DNA of 64,000 nucleotides from Alphaproteobacteria bacterium (GTDB taxonomy: Bacteria > Pseudomonadota > Alphaproteobacteria > ATCC43930 > CGMCC-115725), in NCBI GenBank assembly GCA_019240125.1, contig JAFAYW010000109.1, forward strand, positions 1 through 64,000, written 5' to 3'. The notes below the pieces were generated by a model. The model was given only the letters and a program-made list of their open reading frames with translations. It was not told the DNA's origin and searched no databases. Positions 8,424-17,029 of the stretch are shown here, in pieces. Position 1 is the first letter of the stretch. Each line of letters starts with the position of its first letter. A program made the position numbers and the translations under genes.

Positions 8424-9791
8424 ATGAAATTCATCGCCACCCGCCTCGAGATCGTCGTCGCTTTTGTCTACCTGTGGATCTGCGCCGGGATCCTGTGGCC
8501 GCCAACCCCCTACTTCTCGCAGACCGCACCGGCACTCGACGCGTCTGATCCGGCGGGCCTGATCGCGCATACAATGTTCCTCGGCGTATTGCTGCTGGCT
8601 GGTGTATTCCGCCGCCGCCAGATGCTGCTGGCGATGCGCTGTAGCTGGCCGATCCTGATGATCCTGGCGCTCGCCTTTCTCAGCGCCTTCTGGTCGGATG
8701 CGCCGGAGCTTGTCTTGCGCCGCGCCGGCACATTGGCCGTGATGACCCTGTTCGCAATGTACCTCGCTGCCCGCTTCGAGATGCCGCAGCTGGTATCGAT
8801 CCTGGTCAAGGTCAGCGCGTGCGGTGCTGTCGTATCGTTCGTGGTGATAGCGGTGGCGCCCGGCCTCGCCTATGGCGGCAGCATCGACTATCCGAATGCG
8901 ATCCGCGGCGCCTTTACCGCCAAGAACACGCTGGGCGGCATCTCGGCGATGGGTATCGTGATCGCGGCTTATGCGTTCTGGCGCGGCTATGGCTCGCGGC
9001 TGATCTCGGGCTTGCTGCTGCCGGCCAATATGGCGCTGGTGTTTATCTCGGTGTCGGCGACGGCCCTGATCCTGATCATCGTCGGCGCTTATGCGGCGGT
9101 TGTCACGGCCGCATTCCGCCTGCGCAACGCGTTCGGGTTCACTGCCGGCTTCGCCTTGACGGTGATCGGATTCGCCGGTCTGGGTCTGCTGGGACTTGGC
9201 TGGCAGGAGGTGCTGCTCCTGCTCAATCGCGACGCCACGCTCACTGGCCGTGCCGAGATCTGGCAGATGTCGTCCGACGATATCGCGCACCGCCCATGGC
9301 TTGGCTTTGGCTATGGCGCATTCTGGCGGCACGACACGCTTGAGGCGCGGACCATGTGGGAGAAGGTCTACTGGATCGTGCCGCATGCGCATAACGGATT
9401 GCTCGAGATCGGGCTGGCGCTGGGCATCATCGGCATGATCGCGATCACCGTGTTATGGGTCATCGCCGCCTGGCGGGGCATCCGGGTGCTGGCCTGGCCG
9501 TCGGCAACGCATGTCGGGTTTTGCCTGGCGATATTCGCCGCCGTTTTTTTCGAGAATCTGACTGAGTTCGAATTCCTCAAGGCGGACTCACTGTATTGGA
9601 GTTTATTCACGATCGGTTTTGTCTATCTCGGCCGCGAGGCGATGGAGAGGCGCGCCGCGCTCGGCAGAGCTGGGGTTGCCGCACGTGTTCTCAGCGCCAC
9701 CCAGCCCCTGCCGGGGGTGCGGCCAGGGGCGTTGCCGGGCTCGTTGCCCGGGCCATTGACCGCGCGAGCTACCGCGGCGGCGCCGCGTTGA
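8424..9791 (+). CDS. Wzy/O-antigen ligase-type polysaccharide polymerase
   Basis: A 455-residue integral membrane protein with about ten to twelve hydrophobic segments. The large periplasmic loop region contains TLTGRAEIWQMSSDD, then RPWLGFGYGAFW and HAHNGLLEIGLALG, the pattern of the Wzy_C (RfaL/ExoQ) family, which polymerises or ligates undecaprenyl-linked repeat units in the periplasm. The C-terminal 50 residues are Pro/Gly/Ala-rich and probably cytoplasmic tail. The gene is divergent from the methyltransferase (167 bp between starts, likely two promoters) and overlaps the convergent GH10 gene by 23 bp. No Wzx flippase is seen in the locus. Confidence 0.85.
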   Translation: MKFIATRLEIVVAFVYLWICAGILWPPTPYFSQTAPALDASDPAGLIAHTMFLGVLLLAGVFRRRQMLLAMRCSWPILMILALAFLSAFWSDAPELVLRRAGTLAVMTLFAMYLAARFEMPQLVSILVKVSACGAVVSFVVIAVAPGLAYGGSIDYPNAIRGAFTAKNTLGGISAMGIVIAAYAFWRGYGSRLISGLLLPANMALVFISVSATALILIIVGAYAAVVTAAFRLRNAFGFTAGFALTVIGFAGLGLLGLGWQEVLLLLNRDATLTGRAEIWQMSSDDIAHRPWLGFGYGAFWRHDTLEARTMWEKVYWIVPHAHNGLLEIGLALGIIGMIAITVLWVIAAWRGIRVLAWPSATHVGFCLAIFAAVFFENLTEFEFLKADSLYWSLFTIGFVYLGREAMERRAALGRAGVAARVLSATQPLPGVRPGALPGSLPGPLTARATAAAPR

Positions 9792-10857
9792 GCGCCTCCG
9801 CGACCGCGACATAGGCGGGCTTTGGCAGGTAAGCGGTGTCGTAGGGCAAGGGCCGCGATAGCTGCCCATCGGAACGCCGCTCGTCGTTCTGCGCGCTCGT
9901 CACCCAATTGTCGCGATCCGTCAGCCCCCAGGACACGACCAGCTTCACCGCCTTGTTGGCCAATGCGACGCTGAGATAACGGCGATAAATGTCGGCAATC
10001 TGGGGATCGCGCTGTTTGACATCGGCGGGGGCGTCGCGATCATAGACATCGAGCTCGGTGAGATAGATATCGAACCCGCGGCTTGCCAGTTCGCGCAGAA
10101 AATCGGAGAAGACGCGCTCATTGAAATGCCCGAACGAGCGGGTCGAAAGGTGGCTCTGTAAGCCGATCGCATCGATCGGCGTGCCGCGCTTTTTCAAGCC
10201 GTCGAGCAAGGCGAGCAGAGCGCGCCGCTTGTCTTCGTGCCACGACAGATCGAGTTCCAGCCCGAAATCGTTGAGGTCAAGCCGCGCCTTGGGGTCCGCC
10301 TCGCGCGCCGCACGAAAGGCAAGATCGATGTAATCCGGCCCGACCTTGTCCAGGAACACCGTGCGGCGCAACCCGCCCGTCTGCCCGTCTTCGAGTTTCA
10401 GCCCCTCATTGACGACATCCCACGACTGCACCTTGCCGGCAAAATGCTGGCAGACTTTGGTGATGTGATCGGTCATCGCGCGCGCCGCGTCGGCGCCGCC
10501 GGCGAGGTCGCGAAACCATCCAGGCACGTGCTCACCCCAAACGAGGCAGGCGCCGTGAAATCGCATCTGATGCGCTGTCGCCCAGGCGATTTCTCCGTCC
10601 ACGGCGGCAAGGTCGAAACTGCCGCGGCGCGGTTCCAGATAATCGAAATGAACCTCGCGGCTCACAAACAGGTCGCACTCGCGCGCCATCATGTCGCCGT
10701 AGGCGCGGTCTTTGCCGAGTACGTCACCGCGCACCATGCTGCCGAACAGCAGGCCCCGCGCCTCCGCGAGCTGGCGCAATCCCGGAATGGCCGCGTGGCC
10801 CGAATGCGGTGCACAGAAGGCGGCAGCGGCGAACGCCAGATCGCGACGGGTCAGCAA
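9769..10857 (-). CDS. Secreted GH10 glycoside hydrolase (endo-1,4-beta-xylanase family)
   Basis: The preferred start is TTG 10857, with GAGG eight bases upstream, giving 362 residues. The N-terminus LTRRDLAFAAAAF then looks like a twin-arginine signal (TRRDL) followed by a hydrophobic stretch, ending near HSGHAA, so export to the periplasm or beyond is expected. The GH10 catalytic pair is visible: acid/base Glu151 in WDVVNEGL and nucleophile Glu268 in IYLTELDV. Further GH10 signatures are CLVWGEHVPGW and DAIGLQSHLS. Inside a polysaccharide locus it more probably trims or releases the polymer made here than degrades plant xylan; that is inference. A longer frame to 11040 lacks support. Confidence 0.88.
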   Translation of the reverse strand: MLTRRDLAFAAAAFCAPHSGHAAIPGLRQLAEARGLLFGSMVRGDVLGKDRAYGDMMARECDLFVSREVHFDYLEPRRGSFDLAAVDGEIAWATAHQMRFHGACLVWGEHVPGWFRDLAGGADAARAMTDHITKVCQHFAGKVQSWDVVNEGLKLEDGQTGGLRRTVFLDKVGPDYIDLAFRAAREADPKARLDLNDFGLELDLSWHEDKRRALLALLDGLKKRGTPIDAIGLQSHLSTRSFGHFNERVFSDFLRELASRGFDIYLTELDVYDRDAPADVKQRDPQIADIYRRYLSVALANKAVKLVVSWGLTDRDNWVTSAQNDERRSDGQLSRPLPYDTAYLPKPAYVAVAEALNAAPPR

Positions 10858-10928
10858 GCAGGGAACCTCGTGGGCAGGGGCAGAGGGACGAGTATATAAG
10901 CCCGATGGGCCGCTGGCGCGTCCGGAAC

Positions 10929-12068
10929 TCAGCCTGGCGCGCGGGCTCGCGCAAGACGGCGCACTTGGCCGATCAGGTCGGTTTGCCGGACGGCATGACG
11001 CATTGCGTCGAAGCCATGAAACGCGGCCCGCCCGCGCCACGTCGATGCAAGCTGGATGGCGTCACGATAGACGACCTCACGGGGCCGCCAGCGGGTTTTC
11101 GAAACATCGCTGCCGGTCGACAGGTTGACGAGGCGCAGATTGCGGTCGATCGCCCATTTGATGATTTCGGCCAAGGCCGTGGTCATCACGCTAAACCGCC
11201 CCCACTCCGGCTCATAGCCCGAATAGTACAGATACAACTCATCATCGAACAGAAACCCGAGCCGCGCGGCCCGGGAGACACCATCGATCTCCAGCTCGAA
11301 CAGCCGCAATTGGTTGAGAGCCGCCATATGGCGCGCATATTCCGTGATAAAGCGACGGGCGGCCGGGTCAGCAAAAACATCGCGATGCCGCACCGCGACG
11401 GCGGCGTTGGCGCGCGCCGCGTGCATTGCGAAAAACCGGGTCAACGCATCGTCAAGCCCGCCACTCCCGTCAATGACACGCAGACGGTATCGATGGCCGC
11501 TACGCTGCAGCGAGTTGTGGCCCTTGCGCAATGCTTCCTTGATGTTCCGCGGCAACGTCTCGCGGAAAGCGGCCCAGCTCGACGGCAGATCGAGGACGAA
11601 AGCCGAACCCTGGCCCTCATCGACCATGCGCGTCGCTCCGCGCAGCTCGTCGAGCGCTGCACTCGACAGCCCATCCCAATGAAACCAGTCATATCCAAAG
11701 GCGCCACCGAGTTCGGCCAGCGCGCGCGCCACAAAAGGCTGATGCTCGGCGCGGCAGATCAGGCCGCGAATTTCTGTGATGTTGGGGTCGGCACCAAAAA
11801 ATCGCAATTCTCGCACGCGCAGCAGACCGCCGGCCGGCCGATGCGTCATCATCAACGGAGCCACGGCGATCAGCCGGCCGGACGCATCGCGCACCGCATG
11901 GACCAGAAACTCGTCGCGCACCAGCCAGCTGCGGGCCCGCAGATGGCGCCACCACAGCTTGTTCCAAAGAGGCGTCGCAAATGGGAGGCGCGGGGTCAGG
12001 CTCGCCTCGAGCCGACACCACTCACCAGCGATGCGGTCGATCTCGGACGGACCGGCGAGGCGTTCCAC
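10929..12068 (-). CDS. FemAB/GNAT-like protein of polysaccharide locus
   Basis: A protein with the acetyltransferase-6 (CelD/FemAB-like GNAT) layout. The early segment WCRLEASLTPRLPFATP is followed by VHAVRDASGRLIAVAPLMM, and the central NIKEALRKGHNSLQR resembles the basic FemAB helix. The C-terminal half has LFELEIDGVSRAARLGFLFDDELYLYYSGYEPEW, given in part, typical of the second GNAT fold. Members occur in many EPS loci, but their donor (acyl or aminoacyl) is usually unknown. The start is unclear: the frame is open to 12482 and has no ATG in the conserved part; GTG 12068 is taken (379 residues). It lies downstream of the CpsD-like gene after about 200 bp. Confidence 0.7.
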   Translation of the reverse strand: MERLAGPSEIDRIAGEWCRLEASLTPRLPFATPLWNKLWWRHLRARSWLVRDEFLVHAVRDASGRLIAVAPLMMTHRPAGGLLRVRELRFFGADPNITEIRGLICRAEHQPFVARALAELGGAFGYDWFHWDGLSSAALDELRGATRMVDEGQGSAFVLDLPSSWAAFRETLPRNIKEALRKGHNSLQRSGHRYRLRVIDGSGGLDDALTRFFAMHAARANAAVAVRHRDVFADPAARRFITEYARHMAALNQLRLFELEIDGVSRAARLGFLFDDELYLYYSGYEPEWGRFSVMTTALAEIIKWAIDRNLRLVNLSTGSDVSKTRWRPREVVYRDAIQLASTWRGRAAFHGFDAMRHAVRQTDLIGQVRRLARARAPG

Positions 12069-12274
12069 GGTCAGGGCAGTCGGCGTGCTGATAGAGACTT
12101 GCTGTGGCGCAGAAAGTGCGCCGATATGCGAATTCGTAGCTAAACATCCCCGCCATAAAAAAATAAATCTCGCGGAAACCTGGCGACGGGGCAATTCGCC
12201 TTTGGTATGGGCGGCGCCGCGCATGCGGCGGACGGACCCGCCTGCGGGGCACGGGCTAAAACGGCGTCTCGCCG

Positions 12275-13102
12275 CTACAGCAGTTTGTAGAGGAAATCCG
12301 GAATATAGTTGGTGCGTCGGTTCAGAACAGCGCCCAGCACCTGGCCACCGGCCTGTTGCACCAGATCTTTGGCGCGGGCAATGACGGCGGGGCGTGTCTT
12401 CTCGGCCTGCACGACCAGGATGACGCCGTCGGTCGCTTCGGGGAGGAGCCGTGAATAGGCCTGATCGCCGACCGGCGGGCAATCGATAATCACCAGCTCG
12501 AACTGTTCGCGCACCCGCCGGTATGCCTCACGCAGCGTATCGGAATCGATTGCTGCCGGACCGCGCTCGCCAATCAACCGTGCGACGGTCAGGAGCGTGC
12601 CGGGGACCTGCTGCAGCGAGTCGAAATCGTTGGCGCCGCTCCACAGAAATTCGACGAGGCCCGGGGCACTCTCGCGGCCAAAGGCGCGGGCACTCTGGGG
12701 CTGCCGTCGATCGGCGTCGATCAATAAGGTGCGGCGATGGCCGCTGGTGGCGGCCAGCATGGCGAATTCACGGGCGATCGTAGAGGCACCTTCACCCGCT
12801 GTCGCGGAGACGATCTGCAACACTGTGCCATTGTTGCTGTCGAGCAGCGGCCGTATCGAGGCGAGGAGCGGCGCAAGTGGCGTCGCCATCGAGCTGGCCG
12901 GTTCTGCCGGCGGCACTCCCACGGCAGCGCGGCTCTGGGCCAATGGCTGCGGAGCAGCATCGAGCCCACGCGTTGCCGGCTGGCGAGCAGGACCAACACC
13001 GCCGCCAGCCCGCCTTGCGCGTTGCAAGGCATCGTAGACGCTGCTCAACCTACCACCGCCTTCCGTGACCGGCCCGTGGCTGCTCACCGGGGCCGCAATC
13101 AT
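12275..13102 (-). CDS. CpsD/CapB-like BY-kinase-fold ATPase, Walker-A lysine replaced
   Basis: A 275-residue protein with a Pro-rich N-terminus and a P-loop domain from about residue 80. It resembles the cytoplasmic kinase partner of Wzz proteins, which controls polymer chain length. Walker A' (LLIDADRRQP) and Walker B (VIIDCPPVG) are intact. Walker A, however, reads SATAGEGAST with Ala106 where the lysine of GEGKST should be. The C-terminus (YIPDFLYKLL) has only two tyrosines rather than a Tyr cluster, so autophosphorylation may be weak or absent. ATG 13102 lacks a clear ribosome-binding site; TTG 13048 (SSVYDALQRAR) is an alternative start. The Wzz partner is two genes upstream. Confidence 0.8.
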   Translation of the reverse strand: MIAAPVSSHGPVTEGGGRLSSVYDALQRARRAGGGVGPARQPATRGLDAAPQPLAQSRAAVGVPPAEPASSMATPLAPLLASIRPLLDSNNGTVLQIVSATAGEGASTIAREFAMLAATSGHRRTLLIDADRRQPQSARAFGRESAPGLVEFLWSGANDFDSLQQVPGTLLTVARLIGERGPAAIDSDTLREAYRRVREQFELVIIDCPPVGDQAYSRLLPEATDGVILVVQAEKTRPAVIARAKDLVQQAGGQVLGAVLNRRTNYIPDFLYKLL

Positions 13103-13191
13103 TACCGATCAGGGCCGGCACCACCGCCGTGCCGCAGCATAAATGCGAGTACCTATTAAGTCGATAAAATGGTCGAGGATTGGTTAACGCC

Positions 13192-14610
13192 TCACGGGCG
13201 TCGCGGTGGCAGCCGCGAGCGGATCGGCGCTGCAGGTGTTTCCTCCGCGGCGATAACGCGCGACGACGGCGGTGCCAGGGTGTGATCGGGCGGTGGCCAG
13301 GAAGCCTCTTCATTCGGGTCCGCCTCGATCGGTGGCGGCGTTCGCTGTACTGGCATCATCACGACAGGCGCCAGGGCCGCTGGCGCCTGGAAACCGTACC
13401 AGACCGGCTCGGACGGACCTCGTCCCCCGGTGTCAAAGACCGGCTCGAATACCGGCACGACGATCGGGACATCGTCGGCCGAGATCGGTGCGCCGACGGC
13501 TATCGCCATTTTCGGGGGACCGCGGTGCGTCGGTGCTGATGCCGGCAGAACCGGATACGCCGGGGGCGCGGCCGCGATCGCGGACGCCGGTTCCTCCCCC
13601 GTTGCCCAGACTGGGGTCTGCGGTCTCGCTTGCGCCGGCCGAAGGGGAGGCGCGAAGGCGGGGCGGGACGATGCCGGCGGCGGCGCTGTCGGGACAAACG
13701 CGTCGGGTTCGTCACGCTCGCGGGCGAGAGCGCCGCGCAACCGCATCGCGGCCCGCCACCCCCCTGAGAGACGTTGCGGCGTGGCCGGTTTAGCCGGACC
13801 CGATTTGGCGAGAAACTCACGGACCGTGGCGCTGGCGAGGTGACTTCCCAGCGGCCGCTGCCCGGCGCCGAACCCGGCAATCAGCGCATTGTCGGCGAGG
13901 ATGTTGATGACGCGCGGGATGCCGCCAGCCGCCTCGGCGATCAGCCAGGCGGCGCTTGGCGACATGACCTGCGCCAGTTCCACCGCGCCGCTGACCCGGA
14001 TGCGGTGCTCGATATACTCGAACGTCTCCGGTACGCTGAGGGGCGCGAGACGGGCCCGCAAGGCGACTCGCTGATTGACCTGGCGCATGTCGCGCCGCGC
14101 CAGGATCGTATCGACCTCGGGCTGGCCGACCAGGACAATCTGGATCAGCTTTTCGGTATCGGTCTCGAAATTGCTGAGGAGGCGGAGGAATTCCAGTGTC
14201 TCGGGCGGCAGCAGCTGGGCCTCGTCGATCATCAGCACGACGGTCTTACCGGTCTCGAACAGCTCCAGCAACTTCATCTGCAGCCGCGGCACCGCGGCGA
14301 AGACGCTCTCCGCCTCCTCCATGCCCATCTCGCGGCAGATATACTGCGCCATCTCGAGCGGACTGACTTGCGGTGTGAAGATGTAGATCAGCTTGACCGC
14401 ATCGGCGAGCGTCTGGTCGAAAAACGCCCGGATGATCGTGCTCTTGCCGGTGCCCACCTCACCGGTACAGACGATGAACCCCTTGCGGGTCTCGACCCCG
14501 TAGATGATCGTCGCCAGCGCCTCGCGATGCACCTGGCTCATGAACAGCATGGCCGGGTCGGGCGTGACCGCGAAGGGGGTGCGGTTCAGCCCGTAGAACT
14601 GCTCATACAT
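13192..14610 (-). CDS. ExeA/GspA-like AAA ATPase with Pro-rich tail (EPS-locus type)
   Basis: A 472-residue protein whose first 270 residues form an AAA domain: MYEQFYGLNRTPFAVTPDP at the N-terminus is the classic ExeA-family opening, the Walker A loop is GEVGTGKST (50-58) and Walker B is VVLMIDEAQ (D128, E129). The last 200 residues are Pro/Ala-rich and probably disordered. Proteins of this kind accompany exosortase/PEP-CTERM EPS loci, but their exact job in export is not known. It sits between the Wzz gene (32 bp upstream) and the CpsD gene (90 bp downstream) on the same strand, so co-transcription is likely. Confidence 0.85.
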   Translation of the reverse strand: MYEQFYGLNRTPFAVTPDPAMLFMSQVHREALATIIYGVETRKGFIVCTGEVGTGKSTIIRAFFDQTLADAVKLIYIFTPQVSPLEMAQYICREMGMEEAESVFAAVPRLQMKLLELFETGKTVVLMIDEAQLLPPETLEFLRLLSNFETDTEKLIQIVLVGQPEVDTILARRDMRQVNQRVALRARLAPLSVPETFEYIEHRIRVSGAVELAQVMSPSAAWLIAEAAGGIPRVINILADNALIAGFGAGQRPLGSHLASATVREFLAKSGPAKPATPQRLSGGWRAAMRLRGALARERDEPDAFVPTAPPPASSRPAFAPPLRPAQARPQTPVWATGEEPASAIAAAPPAYPVLPASAPTHRGPPKMAIAVGAPISADDVPIVVPVFEPVFDTGGRGPSEPVWYGFQAPAALAPVVMMPVQRTPPPIEADPNEEASWPPPDHTLAPPSSRVIAAEETPAAPIRSRLPPRRP

Positions 14611-14642
14611 CGCCGGCCAGATCTCGCCCGGCTACCAACGGG

Positions 14643-16139
14643 TCAGGCCGCGGCGGACCGGTTGTCGTTTTCCGGCCGGCGCGAATTCGGCACCGAGGCG
14701 AGCACCGGCACGCCGATGATCCTCTCGACGCTCTCCACCGTAATCAGAGTCTCGCGGAAGATCAGAAGGTATATCAGCAAGGCCGAGGAGCCGACCAGGC
14801 CGAGCAGGATACCGCCAAGCAGGAACGGGACGTGCCGCGGCCCGGCCGGGCGATCCGAGGCTTGCGGCTTCTGCAGAACACTGACGCTGACACTGTTGCC
14901 GCGGTCGAGATCCTCGGTCATCCGTGCCGCTTCGTACTGGGTGCGATAGGTGTGCACCAGCTCGGTCAGCGTGCGCTGCTCGCGTTGCGCATCGTCGAGC
15001 GCCTTGGCGCCATTCTCAAGGTTGCGCAGGCGTTCTTCGAGCGTGTTCTCCTGCTGCGTGCGGAGCGCAATCTGCTGATCGAGGGGCGCCGCGTCGGCCT
15101 CGGCACGGTTAAGCGCCACTGCCATGTCGTCATAGGCCGGGTTGCGTTGCGACGAGGTCTTGCGCATCGACGCGGCCGGTCCGTGCAGAAACTCCTGCAC
15201 CTTGCCGATTTCGGCTTCGGCGTCATGCAGCGGCTTGACGTCGCCGACATAGCGTTCGCGCAATTGCTGAGCCTTGACCTGCAAATCAAGCAACCGCGCG
15301 CCGGCTTCGTCGACGGCATTGGACGAGGAATCAGTACCGGCTACCATTTGCGGGGTCGATTTCAGCTTGCCGCGCAAGAAATCGATGCGGTTGTGCAGAT
15401 CGACCGCCTGACTGCGCAATTGCTGCAAAATCGTACTTGTTGCGGCACGGTCGTCGATCAGTTTGGAGCGTTGCGCCTCGGCATCGAATACTCCCTGCGA
15501 ATTCTTGATATCGGTGACCTTCTGGGTCGCCGCGTCGAGCTGCTGCTCGTACTGACGTGTCTGTTGTTCGAGGAATTTGTAGCGCGGATCGGCGAACATC
15601 TCCGCGTGCTTCCTCTGATAGAGATCGATCAGTGTATCGAGCGTCTGAACCGCTAGCTGGCGATCGGAATTTCGGTAGGTGATCTCGATAACGTCAGCCA
15701 GCTCGACCGGTTTTACGCTGAAATCAGCCTCGAACTTGCGCAACGCCGCCTGCGTCGCAGACTGGTCGGAGCTGGAGCTGAACCCAAGGAACCCAAACCA
15801 TCCGCTGCTGCCGGGGTAAAGCCGGTCGGCGCCGATCTTGTTGATGGTCGCCTCGAGCAGGTCGCGGCTTGTCAGAATCTGAATCTCGGAATTGACGACC
15901 TCCTGCTTGGTCATCGAAGGTGCCGCGGCAACTGGCTGGTTGGGGTCGGAGCGCACCTGGAATTCGCGGCCGCTCTTCACCAGCATGCGGGCCGCCGCCT
16001 GATAATACGGCGTCAAGGTCAGCGACCACCCGACCACCAGCAGCGCCAGAATCGCGAAGATGCCAAATAGCTTCAGCCGTTCCTTGAACAGGATGCTGAG
16101 GATTTCTCGGGTGGTCAGCTCATAGGGGTTCGCGGCCAT
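14643..16139 (-). CDS. Wzz/GNVR polysaccharide chain-length determinant protein
   Basis: A 498-residue inner-membrane protein with a TM helix near residues 25-45 and a second near 440-460, flanking a large periplasmic coiled-coil region rich in Gln/Glu/Arg (for example YKFLEQQTRQYEQQLDAAT). The N-terminal Wzz domain includes YQAAARMLVKSGREF. After the second TM is a short cytoplasmic tail (ERIIGVPVLASVP) and no fused kinase, so the kinase function would be in trans. Such proteins set polymer length with a BY-kinase and a Wza channel, whose candidate genes are next door. The gap to the Wza gene is about 50 bp. Confidence 0.88.
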   Translation of the reverse strand: MAANPYELTTREILSILFKERLKLFGIFAILALLVVGWSLTLTPYYQAAARMLVKSGREFQVRSDPNQPVAAAPSMTKQEVVNSEIQILTSRDLLEATINKIGADRLYPGSSGWFGFLGFSSSSDQSATQAALRKFEADFSVKPVELADVIEITYRNSDRQLAVQTLDTLIDLYQRKHAEMFADPRYKFLEQQTRQYEQQLDAATQKVTDIKNSQGVFDAEAQRSKLIDDRAATSTILQQLRSQAVDLHNRIDFLRGKLKSTPQMVAGTDSSSNAVDEAGARLLDLQVKAQQLRERYVGDVKPLHDAEAEIGKVQEFLHGPAASMRKTSSQRNPAYDDMAVALNRAEADAAPLDQQIALRTQQENTLEERLRNLENGAKALDDAQREQRTLTELVHTYRTQYEAARMTEDLDRGNSVSVSVLQKPQASDRPAGPRHVPFLLGGILLGLVGSSALLIYLLIFRETLITVESVERIIGVPVLASVPNSRRPENDNRSAAA

Positions 16140-16188
16140 GCGGTCATCCTCGCGTGGGCTTGGCGCCGGACGCCACGCCCGGGAGCTG

Positions 16189-16869
16189 CTATTGGATGGT
16201 ATACTGGAAGTAGAACGGCACGTTGCGCACGTAATTCACAAGGAAGTCGTTCAACGATCCAAGCACCGTCTGCGGAACATACACGACGTCATAGGATTTG
16301 AGTAGCGGGTCCTGCCCGCCGGCCCCGGCGAAATTGCCGAGCGAAACCTCGTAATAGAAGATCTTGTTGTCCGACGAGCGGCGCAGGATCAGCACATCGT
16401 CGGTATGCGCGCCGCTCTTGACGCCGCCGGCCTGAGCCAGGGCGCGCGACACGGTCAGCGGCACGTCGCTTCGGACCAGCCCGGGATTGTTGACCCAGCC
16501 ATCGACAAAAATCTCCTGCGGCGCGTAGGTCCGCAATGTCACGGTCAGGTTCGGGTCTTTGATGACCTGGGCGTAACGCTCGTTGAGCAATTTGGTCGCT
16601 TGGCCGACGGTCAGCCCGCCCACGGTGACGCTGTTGACCATCTGCAGCGAGAGGCGCCCGTCCGGCCCGACCAGAACGCGATCGTTGAGATCGGGATAAT
16701 ACGGAAAACGGACTTCGATCTCGTCATTTGGCGCGAGCGTGTGCTCGTCGGTCACCGGAACGCCGCCTGGAAACACCGCTGGCCCCTCCAGGCTGGGCCC
16801 GGACGGGGCGCATCCGCCGAGCGAGGCGATCGCCAGAAGGGCAATCCCGAACAGCCAACCGAGCCTCAC
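16189..16869 (-). CDS. Wza-type polysaccharide export lipoprotein
   Basis: A 226-residue exported lipoprotein. The signal peptide MRLGWLFGIALLAIASLGGC ends in a lipobox with Cys20. The Poly_export domain starts at LAPNDEIEVRFPYYPDLNDRV, followed by SLBB-type segments (APQEIFVDGWVNNPG, then VSRALAQAGGVKSGA). Family members form the outer-membrane channel through which the polymer leaves the cell. It is shorter than E. coli Wza (about 380 residues), in line with compact alphaproteobacterial forms. It is the first gene of the wza-wzz-ATPase-cpsD run; the region 16870-16955 would hold its promoter. Confidence 0.88.
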   Translation of the reverse strand: MRLGWLFGIALLAIASLGGCAPSGPSLEGPAVFPGGVPVTDEHTLAPNDEIEVRFPYYPDLNDRVLVGPDGRLSLQMVNSVTVGGLTVGQATKLLNERYAQVIKDPNLTVTLRTYAPQEIFVDGWVNNPGLVRSDVPLTVSRALAQAGGVKSGAHTDDVLILRRSSDNKIFYYEVSLGNFAGAGGQDPLLKSYDVVYVPQTVLGSLNDFLVNYVRNVPFYFQYTIQ

Positions 16870-16955
16870 CCCAATCCCCCGGCCACGCCAGCCCGGCCCC
16901 TAAATCGGCCACTACCGGCAGTTGTCGAAACCTTCGGCGAACTATCACCGATCAA

Positions 16956-16992
16956 ACAGAGAGGCCGCAAGCGCTTGCTGCGGCCTCTCTGT
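16956..16992 (-). terminator. Strong hairpin, terminator of the sugar-phosphate transferase gene
   Basis: A perfect 14-bp inverted repeat (ACAGAGAGGCCGCA at 16956-16969 and its complement at 16979-16992) with a 9-base loop. It lies 38 bp past the minus-strand stop at 17030. Read on the minus strand the stem is followed by a short T-rich run (TTTGAT), so it looks like a rho-independent terminator separating this gene from the wza operon. Confidence 0.7.
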
Positions 16993-17029
16993 TGTGTCGA
17001 GGGCCGCCGCGGCGGCCCGGCCGGCAGGA

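Noticed and set aside
16951-17000. The strong hairpin as a riboswitch or regulatory RNA
   Set aside because: A single perfect stem right after a stop codon, with a short U-rich tail on the same strand, is better explained as a terminator.
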